64,000 nucleotides of DNA, taken from positions 35,383,293-35,447,292 of the forward strand of contig NC_092639.1 of assembly GCF_039555335.1 (NCBI RefSeq), in the 5' to 3' direction. The notes beneath the pieces are model-generated. The model was given only the letters and a program-made list of their open reading frames with translations, had not been told where the DNA came from and searched no databases. The DNA is from Amphiura filiformis. Its lineage: Eukaryota > Echinodermata > Ophiuroidea > Amphilepidida > Amphiuridae. Positions 24,601 to 34,069 of the stretch are shown here, in pieces (within the stretch, counting starts at the first letter, position 1; each line of letters starts with the position of its first letter). Position numbers and translations under genes: made by a program.

Positions 24601-25343
24601 TTGGATACAATGATAAACCATGTTGGGTTGGGTTGTCTTCTAGCTCTGAGGACACCCCCAGAGTCTGGCTGACGCATGGGGTTGCTGAATTGGAGGATAT
24701 GTATGCGGTAATGGACAACACCCCATTCGTGAAAATCTTTTCAGCAGAAGGAAAATTCAAGCGCATGTTCACCACAATGAAGCTCCCTGCTTCTTCAAAA
24801 GAATACAAGGCAAATATGGACAATTCTGACATGAGTTCTTCGGATACACGGCAAGTAAATTACACATGCATCACGCAAGACATCGATGGAAAGTCACTCT
24901 TTCTTGGAGACTTAGCCCAACAAGTGATCACGGTCCATGATTCAACGGGCAGATGTCTCAACACCTTCTCATTGCAAGACCCTCCTTATAAGATCAGTAT
25001 CTTTGGTCAACGCCTAGCGGTGACGACCATCGCGAATCGAATAGACGTGCTTGATAAAATGACTGGAGATAGGATCTCAAGCACTGATGTACCTCTCGCA
25101 ACAGGTGCATGCGTGGACATAAAGTCTGGGTGTATGTTTGTGACGACAACTGATGACGATTCGTACGAGTATGAGAATGGGACGCTAGAAGTGTATTGTA
25201 GCATGACTGGGACACATATGAGGTGTCTGGTACCTGTGTTGTATGAACCATGCGGGGCAATGGCATTGATGGACGAAGACAAATTGGCAGTCGTTGATAG
25301 GAAAGGAGTTAACTTTTATCATCTTGTTTACACTTATGAATAG
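21314..25343 (+). CDS. RING/B-box/coiled-coil TRIM protein with propeller-like C-terminus
   Basis: Likely an E3 ubiquitin ligase of the TRIM class. The three coding exons are 21314-21628, 23010-23219 and 23940-25343, all joined in phase 0 with clean GT/AG sites, giving 642 residues. The RING is complete (C27, C30, C42, H44, C47, C50, C66, C69; C3HC4). The B-box 2 is complete (C120, H123, C132, D135, C140, C143, H148, H153). Residues about 176-290 are a long charged helix of coiled-coil type. Residues about 325-642 are beta-rich repeats resembling the NHL/propeller end of TRIM2/3/71-like proteins, but the match is loose. It fits the expanded invertebrate TRIM set with no clear vertebrate orthologue, so I give no symbol. 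A possible acceptor at 21110 suggests an upstream noncoding exon. E3 activity is inferred from the RING. Confidence 0.88.
22682..22944. mobile_element. MITE in TRIM intron 1, about 44-bp TIRs
   Basis: AGGGACCGATCGTTATTTAC at the left corresponds to the complement of the right end (AGGGAGTGATCGTTATTTAC). Symmetry continues through GGGGTAATGGGCGTTTTG. The core repeats AAATTTCGCGTTCCCCCCT several times. Confidence 0.7.
23010..23219 (+). CDS. TRIM coding exon 2: B-box 2
   Basis: Seventy codons between a TTTCAG acceptor and an AAG/GTGAGA donor. The zinc ligands CEH, LYCETD, ICHVC and HPHPEH are in the standard B-box 2 spacing. Confidence 0.85.
23940..25343 (+). CDS. TRIM coding exon 3: coiled coil and C-terminal propeller-like region
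   Basis: Begins after CACACAG in phase 0 with ASQRLDDLKEE and runs 467 codons to TAG. The first 110 residues are helical and charged. The rest alternates short hydrophobic strands with charged loops (for example SLFLGDLAQQVITVHDSTGR), as in NHL-like propellers. Confidence 0.85.
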   Translation, partial: ASQRLDDLKEESNDIARSERLLTEFMAAEEAEILRCVRAIQKAAQQRGAIMINLMKQMHEDHINDLQQARGDIDEISTRLETVCAVVRDNLNTASDYEYVLQHQSLHANMSKQLHQKIPKTVDKNFPRMKFVSNKGTENMVNLGYLQTSKVKDVNGELCGRLTIGNAEVAATDRIEDIAPLSDGSLALVFTSRVNVYKAAGTYENLSDQEYTLKLSLDPPVGYNDKPCWVGLSSSSEDTPRVWLTHGVAELEDMYAVMDNTPFVKIFSAEGKFKRMFTTMKLPASSKEYKANMDNSDMSSSDTRQVNYTCITQDIDGKSLFLGDLAQQVITVHDSTGRCLNTFSLQDPPYKISIFGQRLAVTTIANRIDVLDKMTGDRISSTDVPLATGACVDIKSGCMFVTTTDDDSYEYENGTLEVYCSMTGTHMRCLVPVLYEPCGAMALMDEDKLAVVDRKGVNFYHLVYTYE

Positions 25344-25469
25344 TACTGTTATGTTTATGTCATCATTTTAACGAATTCTCGCATTTCTAAAATGTATAAA
25401 CGCAAGCGATATACGAATAGTATATATCGTTTTATGTTTTTAAATGTTACAAACTATTATACTCAAGTC

Positions 25470-26015
25470 CAGGGGCGTAGCAAGAGCCTCGGGGGCCCAT
25501 GGACAAGAAACAGTGCGGGCCCTTTTAGCAGGGCCGGATTTACCATATTTGATTGGGCCAGAGGGACCCACAAAATTGTACTGTGCACTTTCCTCTTAGC
25601 CCGATTGCAAAAAGTTGCGCGCTTCGCGCATATCATACTAGCCATTCACATAACAAAATTCACCTTCATTTTGGGCTAAAATGTTCTGAAATTAAAATTT
25701 TATTTCGCGCGCAAATGTTAAAGATCGGGACAAAATATCCTTATCTCCCATTTGCAATGATTCTGCCACCATTGTCGATCTTATAGTAGGCCCCCAATAA
25801 ACAGTAAACCAAACTTGGCCTCTTGAGTGAATATGCCTTCCTCACGGTGAGTTTGGGCCTCCAAATTTTGGTCTGGCCCAGATAAATTATGCCCTGCCTT
25901 TTAGTCTATATCTCCTTAATAAGCGCTTATTTCAATTTCTCTTTTGCTTGGGGCCCCTGAACCCTCGGGGTCCATGGAATTCGTCCACCCTGTTCCCCCG
26001 CTTGCTACGCCCCTG
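25470..26015. mobile_element. hAT-like element with exact 8-bp TSD, 3' of the TRIM gene
   Basis: Starts CAGGGGCGTAGCAAG and ends CTTGCTACGCCCCTG. CTCAAGTC is duplicated exactly at 25462-25469 and 26016-26023. The element is 546 bp with no transposase. It begins 126 bp after the TRIM stop and contains an AATAAA at 25796. Confidence 0.88.
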
Positions 26016-26124
26016 CTCAAGTCACCGGCTATCATGGCTATTAACTATTATAGATAAGAGTGCAAACCATGACATTGTGGCAAAACTATAGTTTCTTTTT
26101 TGCCGAAATGTCGGCAGTTTGTTA

Positions 26125-26349
26125 GTGATTCTTCCAGGATTTCTTGGGTGCGACAAAACCTTGGCATTGCGGCAAAACTTAGTAGTTTCATTATTGTCAG
26201 TGATTCTTCCAGGATTTCTTGGATGCGACAAAACCTTGGCATTGCGGCAAAACTTAGTAGTTTCATTATTGTCAGTGATTCTTCCAGGATTTCTTGGATG
26301 CGACAAAACCTTGGCATTGCGGCAAAACTTAGTAGTTTCGTTATTTGCC
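26125..26349. repeat. 75-bp minisatellite, three units
   Basis: GTGATTCTTCCAGGATTTCT starts units at 26125, 26200 and 26275. The period is divisible by three, so frames stay open on both strands, which produces false open frames with 25-residue repeats. Confidence 0.85.
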
Positions 26350-28115
26350 GAAATGTTGGTAGTTTGTCAAGTGATTCTTGGGGTGTCTAGTTATTCCTGC
26401 TTGCCAGTTATTCGGAACATATTCTTGCTTGCCGATTCGACAGGAAACTGATGAAGGCAACTTATTCGATAGGGTTTCTTGCCATACATGCCTGTCTTCA
26501 ACTTCCTGTTAATTCGGCAGTTTCTTGTCCTTTCTGCCAACCAAAATTACTGTCAATTCAGCAGTGCCCTGTCATTACTAGCATCAATTGTTGTATGACT
26601 GGGATGTATGTCCTGTGTTGTATGAATCATTTAGAGTAGGCCTGATGCAAAAATAATGAAAATATAAACCTACATGCAGATTGTGTTACCAAGAACACAT
26701 GCAACGGGCGCGACGTGCAACTAAGAGTGCGGAACCCTTGCATTGTGGCAGTGTACTGAATTAAGAACTTTATAACTTCCGTTTATTATCAGTTGTTGAA
26801 TTGATGGCAAATTCGGAAGGATTTTAGCCAAAATATATTTTAATAAGCTATCATTACGGCAGGTTTGTTGCCCAAACTGAAAGACTTGTTTAAATCCTGC
26901 ACGCCGGTCATGCCAGATATGCTGGCAATTCGGCAAGGCCAAGATTTGTTGTTATTTATGCTTGCCAAAACCGCGGGCAATTAGGGTAACTTACCGGGTT
27001 AGGGTAAGTGTTAGGGTTAGGATTTAAAAAATTTTGCGTCCCGTTATGGTTGCAGAAAGAAATTACGCTCCCGGGACAATGCTGGCATGTATAGGAAGGG
27101 GTTTTGTCATTCCTATTCCGGGTTCCTATTGCGCTGAGTAAATATGAAAGTAATTTGACAGGGTTCAATCGGTAAGGACAAAAATGTTTGTTGCTCTTAT
27201 ATTTCTTCCTCTTGATAATTTTGCAAATATTGAAAGATAATTTCTTGCCTTTCGTGTTTTATTGCCACACCCAGCGTTTCTATTTTTGCATCTTGCCCAA
27301 AGTGCCGAAATTCGGCATATCTTGCCAAGCCATAATGTCGACCAGGCCCGTAGCCAGTTATGTATTTATTTATTTATTTATTTGGGGGGAAGCTAAACAG
27401 AGGACCTTTGGTGAATTTTTCCTCCAAAAAAGGGACGGTTTGTTTACAGAAAAAAAGTGGACCTTTTAACCCCCCGCGGCTACAGCTTTTGACATTTCAG
27501 CAAAAAATGTGTTTCGAGTACTGTATATAATTTATATATTCTTCCCGGATCTTTAGGGAACCACTTTCGCTGTATGTGTACTAATTTAGTACTATAATAG
27601 GCGTAGAAACAGCGCAATAAATAGTACTTTTAATATATTATAGATTACATGCACCAAAGTATTATCACATAATATCAGTTTTTGTTGTTGATATTTTGAT
27701 ATGATAAAGAAAAATAGTTCTGAACAAATAAGATGCGGAAATTTTGTGACATATTATACTGCATGGAACTGTAGCAGGCAGGAAGTGTGTGGTAACAATA
27801 AACTTTCATATTAAAGGAAGGTGACCTGATATATTTGGAAAATTGAATTCTTTAAAATTTTATTGATGTATGACATAAAATGTCCCTTTCAAGCATTTGT
27901 GCAAAAAGAACATGTAAATGTTTCTTGTAAATGGGACTATTAAATTCCTTATGGAATGTGTTTTTATTAATGGTATTCACATGTAATAAAGTAATATCAA
28001 ATGAGAGATAATATTTTTCTCATTAACACATTGAAATTAGAAGTTCCAATTTGGTGTATTTCCGAAGATATCATCAAAAAACTGTCGAATTAGACTCAAA
28101 GGTGATATACCACAG
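26350..28115. other. Intergenic; recurring AATTCGGCA/TTGCC phrases, no gene
   Basis: From about 26100 to 27320 short phrases such as AATTCGGCA, CATTGCGGCAAAAC and TCTTGCC recur irregularly on both strands. A hAT-type tip (CAGGCCCGTAGCCAG) starts near 27345. Beyond 27480 the text is AT-rich and unremarkable. Confidence 0.35.
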
Positions 28116-28119
28116 TTAA

Positions 28120-28458
28120 AGGGGCATTTCGTGATCCACAGCCTCATCCCCCCACTTTTCTCAAAAAAAGTTGAGATTTTTATATCACTGGAAACCTCTG
28201 GCTACATAATGTTTTGTGTACAAAATATTTCTTGCAGATTAATTCGTTTAGCAAAGATATCGTGAAATTTGAATTTCGTTCTGGTGCACCAGAACGAAAT
28301 TACAACGCATTGTCTATGGAGCAGTGTAATACACATAATCATGCATAACTCGCGAACGCAAAATCGGAATCAACTGACATTTTGGGAATAGGTTTTTTTC
28401 GTGGATCTCTAATGAAAAATGACATAAATAGAGGATGCTAGGATCACGAAATACTCCT
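28120..28458. mobile_element. TTAA-flanked MITE, family T2 (copy 2)
   Basis: TTAA at 28116-28119 and 28459-28462 flank a 339-bp copy in inverted orientation to 8963-9299. The perfect 30-bp palindrome is retained at 28272-28301. A truncated third copy lies at about 53688-53795. Confidence 0.78.
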
Positions 28459-29124
28459 TTAAGACAAATTCAATAGTTTTTTGATTTTTTTGGAAATATA
28501 CCGATTTGGAACGCCAAATTTCAATGTCAATGAAAAAAACGCGCTTTCACCTGATACCTAAATCTGCATTTTGATGGGGGTAAAGTGGGGATAATGAGGC
28601 TGTCAATGATCAGTTTACCCTTTAAAGAGACTTGCAGAGATCCGCCAAGGACAACTTTTTTTTTCTGAAGTCGCTATAACAATCGTTAATAAATCAGAGA
28701 AGTGTCCTTGAATCATTTTTAGCACGCTGAAATGTTACGTCCGTCTTTTAATATTAGGCCTATTCAGCGATTTGCTCATTCGGAAAATCGTAAAAATCAT
28801 AAGAATTCAGTTTTTTTCATCTTTGTTAGTAGCATATTTAATGTGCTATATATCTTGCTGGTGGTTAGGACACTTAACATGAACATGTAATTTCTCTACG
28901 AAATTAGGTACAATGTATTTGAAAACTTTGGGCTTCAAGTTTGCCAATACTGGCATTTCCCACGTTTTTTAGCACATTTTTCATTTCAAAAATACCTAAT
29001 GACAATTAATCGTTTACTTTCAAGCAATTTATACACAATTATAATTTTGTACCCTTTCGCTAGGATCACTGAACATGCCTTTAAGATCCCATTCTCTATT
29101 GGACTTACACGTAATTCACTATAC

Positions 29125-29418
29125 CCGGGCACACAGCAGCTGAAGGGAGTATCCCATTATGCTTTGCGGTACCATAATAGAACTGAATGTGCCATAGAAA
29201 ATGTACACAAAACCCCTCACAACTTTAAATAACTCGTTTAAATCAGGAAAGCTTAGACTTTTGTTTGCAAAAATATGACCCCTAAAGTATTGTGAAACTA
29301 TCCATAGCTCTCAATATCTAAGCGGCTCTTGTTTATATTTTGTATACATTTGCTATGGGGCAAGCAGATATACTGCAATGCATGATGGGATACTCCTTTC
29401 AGCTGCTGTGACCCGGGG
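29125..29418. mobile_element. MITE with CAGCAGCTGAAGGGAGTATC ends (copy 1)
   Basis: CCCGGGCACACAGCAGCTGA at the left mirrors the complement at the right (CCCGGGTCACAGCAGCTGA). The internal sequence is shared with 38275-38585. It is non-coding. Confidence 0.6.
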
Positions 29419-29429
29419 TTAGTTGCTAA

Positions 29430-32130
29430 TACCATGCGCATATATGGGGGGGGGGGGGGGGAGCACGTCGGGGTAAAAGCAGGGGGAGGCAAAAAATAAG
29501 GGGCGGCAGAAGGACGGCAAAAAGAATAATAATTATTAAAGAAAAAAGGGCGGACAATTGTTGAAAGTTGTGAAACTTTTTTGGTGAATATTCTCACAAA
29601 GTTGGTCAAAACGCTTAAGCCTATAAGAGCATCATTTATAATTTAAAAAAATCATTAGGGAAATCATTTAGGTACTCATGTGGGTGGATTCTAAACAATG
29701 CGGCCTTTTTTAGAACCTACCCACATTGACTACCTAAATGACCCCCTTTTTTTTAGATGAGTTCAAAGCCTATTGCAACCATTTTTGTGTTCTCAGAATC
29801 TTCCTTATTATCCCCGGGCTTCCTATACTTTGAACAGGGTAATCTCTAGATCTAAATAACCTGTTTTAGAATCTACCCCATATTATGATATGATCACCCT
29901 TTTCCTGGGAATGCTAGCCAATGTCCCTTTTTTTCAAACAAAATTCACTCCGAAATCCCTACTTCAGATACCCATCACTTCAGAAGTGAATGCCCCAAGC
30001 ACCATCATGGTTTTTCAAAATTAACTTACGCTAAAATTAAAATGTGTTGATGTTACAGCCCATTGCAAAATAGGGTAGGGCTGATAGATATTTTGTTTCA
30101 CTTCCTGTTCTATATTGAATATAAACTATATTTAATTAGTCAAATAAATCACAAAATGACAAAACAACTTTGCCAACTCTGAAAAATGCTTCATTTTGTA
30201 CCTCGGTGTTCTGCATTCGCAATTTCAATGTTAATTGTATTCCTTTTTGAAGAGGAGCACCGTATAGCACTTTTTCGGGTTCATTTTTAGGTGTGTTTTT
30301 TTAAAAGTCTAACAAGGCCCAATTTTAGGGTCGGGCAGGTTATATGCTAATACAACAAAATTTTTTACCTCAGTTCAAACACTCACCCAATGATCAATTC
30401 AACCTGGGCCTATCTCACACTGATTTACATTGCACAATTTATTGGGCCTTTTCAAGTTCATGGTTTTGGATTCTCAATTAATCAGATACTAATATAATCT
30501 AGCAAACTTATAAAGCTACCATGGTCAAAATGCTCTGAAATGATCATGACTATTCAGTACAAAATAGTTGGACATCAGATATCCAATCTAGGAGGCAGAG
30601 GTAAATCCAATGTGTGAATAAAATTCTGAGTGTACCAATGGTACACATGTGTGTTATCACAAGTCATTAATATTTCAATGTTATACATTATTTACAGAAC
30701 AAAATGTCCAATTGAGTTCTACTACAAACGTGAGATTACATCTTTTTCCCATTCTTATCACATCAGAGGGCCTTTCAACCATTGAGATTTGACAACAGTT
30801 GATTGCATAGCAAAACTAAAACCAAAATCAGAAACGCTTCAAAAACAAGAACTTGAAAAGGCCCATTGTCTGTATATTTTAAGTAAAAACAAAGGACAAA
30901 TGCACCATTGCTTTGGTAGTCTTTTAATGAATTTAATCCATTGTGAAACATGATTATTAGTTGTGCCAATGGAGAGTATGAAGCATGCTAAAAAATTGAG
31001 CCAATGCTGTAAATATATCATGTACCAAAAAAAAAAAAGGCAACCACTTCATTCTTAGCAATTTCAAGGTACACGTTTTGAAACCAGAAGTATACAAATA
31101 TTTCTGTATTATGCTGCTATTTTCACAGGTGTTTTATTTTCCGCAAATTTCATGAGCCAATATATATATAGAGCCTACACATCAACATATACTACAGTTA
31201 AACTGTACTTCACATCAATTCTGAAAATCATGAAAATTTCTGTATACAAAACTTACAGTGTACATACTGTATACTTTCCAAATGAAGCACCTGGGATACA
31301 TTAATGTTGTTACTAAAATACAATATTACTGACTATTGTATGCATTTAATTACATACCTAATGTATGATCTTACAATATGAAATTAGTTCATTTTTTTCC
31401 AAACCTGATTTTTTGACATAATTTGTAATCTTTCTTTACACATGCCCCAACTTATGTACACATAAATGCAATCAGTCTTTTTTTTGTTCGTTTGTCGGGT
31501 CAACGTTGACATTATTAGTTATCCCCTGTCTGTTCATATGCAATACGAAAAATATCACTGGTTTGAGGTCGTATCACACGAAGCCGCAGTAGACATGAAT
31601 TTAACACAAATAAATAAATAAATAAATTAATTAATTAATTATTAATTTTAAAAAATTAATAATTAAATAATACCACAATCATAAAATGATCAAGATATAG
31701 GCCTACTATTCCATGCATGCTTTAAAGTTTTCTGTCATGCAACTACCGCCAGGCCCTCAGCGTGTCATTGCCAACGTGTGATGCACACTTAGCACACGAT
31801 GCGAGGTAGCGCGTAATTGCCGTATGGTCTCTACCGCATACGCGATCAGCACAGTGTACAATACAACGCGAGTATGCAGGCTCGTTAATTGCCGGTACTG
31901 ATTAAGAGCTGAATAATGTACGCTAATTTATGAACGCTGAACAATACGAAATCATATTATTTGGCTATTAACCAATGAAATGTCGTTATTCATGTCTACT
32001 GAATGATAATATGTCGTATTCAGACACTTGAAGTCCCCATAGAACTCCATGTTAAACAGGACAAAATAGCCATTGAGGGAAAAAAATAAAATTTACGCAA
32101 CCCAGCGGGCATAAAAAGCAAAAACAGCAA
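29430..32130. other. Long AT-rich stretch without a recognised gene
   Basis: A GGGGCGGCA-type relic at 29440-29560 is followed by apparently unique AT-rich sequence. A TAAATAAATAAATTAATTAA tract lies near 31610-31670 and a CpG-richer patch at 31740-31890. No frame is supported by splice sites and family resemblance. It could be intronic or untranslated sequence of a gene I cannot see. Confidence 0.3.
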
Positions 32131-32138
32131 TTTTACCA

Positions 32139-32334
32139 ATTCGCCACTTGCACGGTTCCGCCATTATGCACTATATGCGGGAGAGCCTCGAACTGGCAGC
32201 ATACATGAAAGGAAGAATTACGTAACCTTACACAGAATGTTATATGACTGGTTCAATTCCCATTCATGTATGCTGCCAGTTCGAGGCTCTCCCCGCACAT
32301 AGTGCATAATGGCGGAACCGTGCAAGTGGCGAAT
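32139..32334. mobile_element. Foldback MITE, about 70-bp TIRs (copy 1)
   Basis: ATTCGCCACTTGCACGGTTC at the left and its complement at the right extend through GGGAGAGCCTCGAACTGGCA. The core is short. A second, more diverged copy is at 55952-56126. Confidence 0.8.
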
Positions 32335-32533
32335 ACAAGCAGGGCTTTTGACAAAACTATTAAATCAAGTCTAAGCATTCAAAAGCTGAGTATACGCTGA
32401 CATTTTGGTCTAATTTTTACTTTGTGTTACTTTGATTAAATGATAAGAATAACACATGTCTTTACCAAAAATGAGAATGCATAAATTGAAAAGACTTTGT
32501 ACAATGTACAAGTCCCGGGGTACAAGTCTTCAG

Positions 32534-32716
32534 CAGTGTTTACTCTTTCTGGAAATTGGGTGCGCCAAATGAAGCATTTTCCCCTCAAATTGGCCCAATT
32601 TTGGGCCAGTAATTCCTCAAATTGACTAATTGTCATACATCATTGCAAATTTTGGTGCACCAAACATAATTTTCACTGGGCCAAAATTAAGACATACAGC
32701 CTCTGAGTAAACACTG
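32534..32716. mobile_element. Short hAT-like element, TIR CAGTGTTTACTC
   Basis: CAGTGTTTACTC at the left matches GAGTAAACACTG at the right. Flanking 8-mers GTCTTCAG and GTCTTTAG agree at 7 of 8. The element is 183 bp and non-coding. Confidence 0.72.
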
Positions 32717-32925
32717 GTCTTTAGACTTGATTGTCACAGCATGTGAAAAACACCCTAAAAATGCATGTTTTTGGCCCTTAATTAATTAATTTGGCCAAAT
32801 ATTGAAATTTAACTTATACACCAGTTATGTGCTAAATGAATCATTGTGATTGAGCTGTTTCATTTAGCAGAAATTGATAATCTCAAAAATTGTATTTGTT
32901 TAGAATGGGCAGTAGTTGTGCTTAT

Positions 32926-34057
32926 CAAGGGCGTAAATCGGGTGGGGGACAGGGGGACACGTCCCCCTCACTTTTCAAAGTGGGGGGGACACAATATCAA
33001 ATGTCCCCCCCACATTTTGGTCCCCACCCCAAAAAAAAAAAAGGAGAGAAGAAAAAAGGAGAAAAAGAGAAGAGAAAGGGAGAAAAAGAGAAGAGAAAAG
33101 GGAGAAAAAGAGAAGAAAAATGTTAAATTGCACGTAATTGAGTAGGTCCATCACTGTCCATACCTAAAAATCCGCACAGCCGGGTCGATCGTAAGTATAA
33201 TATATTATAGGCCTGTGATTATTTTGGGCATTGCTTGAAGGCGGGTCCTCAGCCCAAAAGCCTGTACTGCGGCCCGTCGATATGCAGGGCCCGTCACATT
33301 TTATCACCAAAGTCAGTTTAAAGACGGACTCAATGCTGACTTCAACATCAATCCATGCATGCTTTAGTAATAATTCCAAATCTCAAGTAAAATTTTGCAA
33401 ATTGAGTCCTTTTTTTTTATAACAGTGTAAAAATTATGCACCAAATGACTTCAATTGGACCTTCATTTTGCAAAATTTTCCAACGTCTCAAGGCGAACAT
33501 CCCCCTCAGACACCCCCCCCTGCGTATACATAAACAAGTGGTCATTTTCGCTTCTGTTTTAGTGAAGACTTGTCCACAATTTAGGCCGTTATTTCACAAT
33601 TTTTCAGCTGTTTCAAGCTAAAAATTTTACACAATAATAGTGCCAAAATGTTCCACCAAATGGCTTCAATTAGGTCTTCATTTTGCAAAAGGTTCTTACT
33701 TCTCAGGGGGAACATCCCCCTCAGACACCCCCCCCTGCGTATACAGAAACAAGTGGTCGCTTTAAGCTTCTGTTTTAGTGAAGACTTGTCCACGAATGGC
33801 TTATTAGGCCGTTATTTCACAATTTTTCAGCTGTTTCAAGCTAAAATTTTACACAATAATAGTGCCAAAATGTTCCACCAAATGGCTTCAATTAGGTCTT
33901 CATTTTGCAAAAGGTTCTTACTTCTGAGGGGCACATCCCCTCAGACACCCCCTCATGTCATGGGGGCATGACGTCTTGGCGCTTCTCGGCGAAAATGTCA
34001 ATGACTAATAATTTTCATTGTGTCCCCCCCACTTTCAAAAATGGATTTACGCCCCTG
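32926..34057. mobile_element. 1.1-kb hAT-like element with exact 8-bp TSD and internal triplication
   Basis: Starts CAAGGGCGTAAATCGGG and ends GATTTACGCCCCTG. GTGCTTAT is duplicated exactly at 32918-32925 and 34058-34065. A polypurine tract (AGAGAAGAGAAAGGGAGAAA type) lies at 33030-33120. Three tandem units start at 33441, 33656 and 33878. There is no transposase. Confidence 0.85.
33441..33960. repeat. Internal tandem repeat, about 215-222 bp, two and a half units
   Basis: CCAAATGGCTTCAATTAGG begins each unit, and CAGACACCCCCCCCTGCGTA and TTTCAGCTGTTTCAAGCTAA recur within units. The last unit is cut short. The repeat belongs to the surrounding hAT-like element. Confidence 0.75.
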
Positions 34058-34069
34058 GTGCTTATAACA

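Noticed and set aside
26125-26349. CRISPR-like repeat spacing
   Set aside because: The units are contiguous tandem repeats without unique spacers, in an animal genome.
26022-26451. Overlapping frames with 25-residue repeats on both strands
   Set aside because: They are created by a 75-bp minisatellite whose period is a multiple of three.
32846-33145. Lys/Glu/Arg-rich frame that looks like a charged coiled coil
   Set aside because: It lies in the purine tract and left end of a transposon with a defined target duplication.
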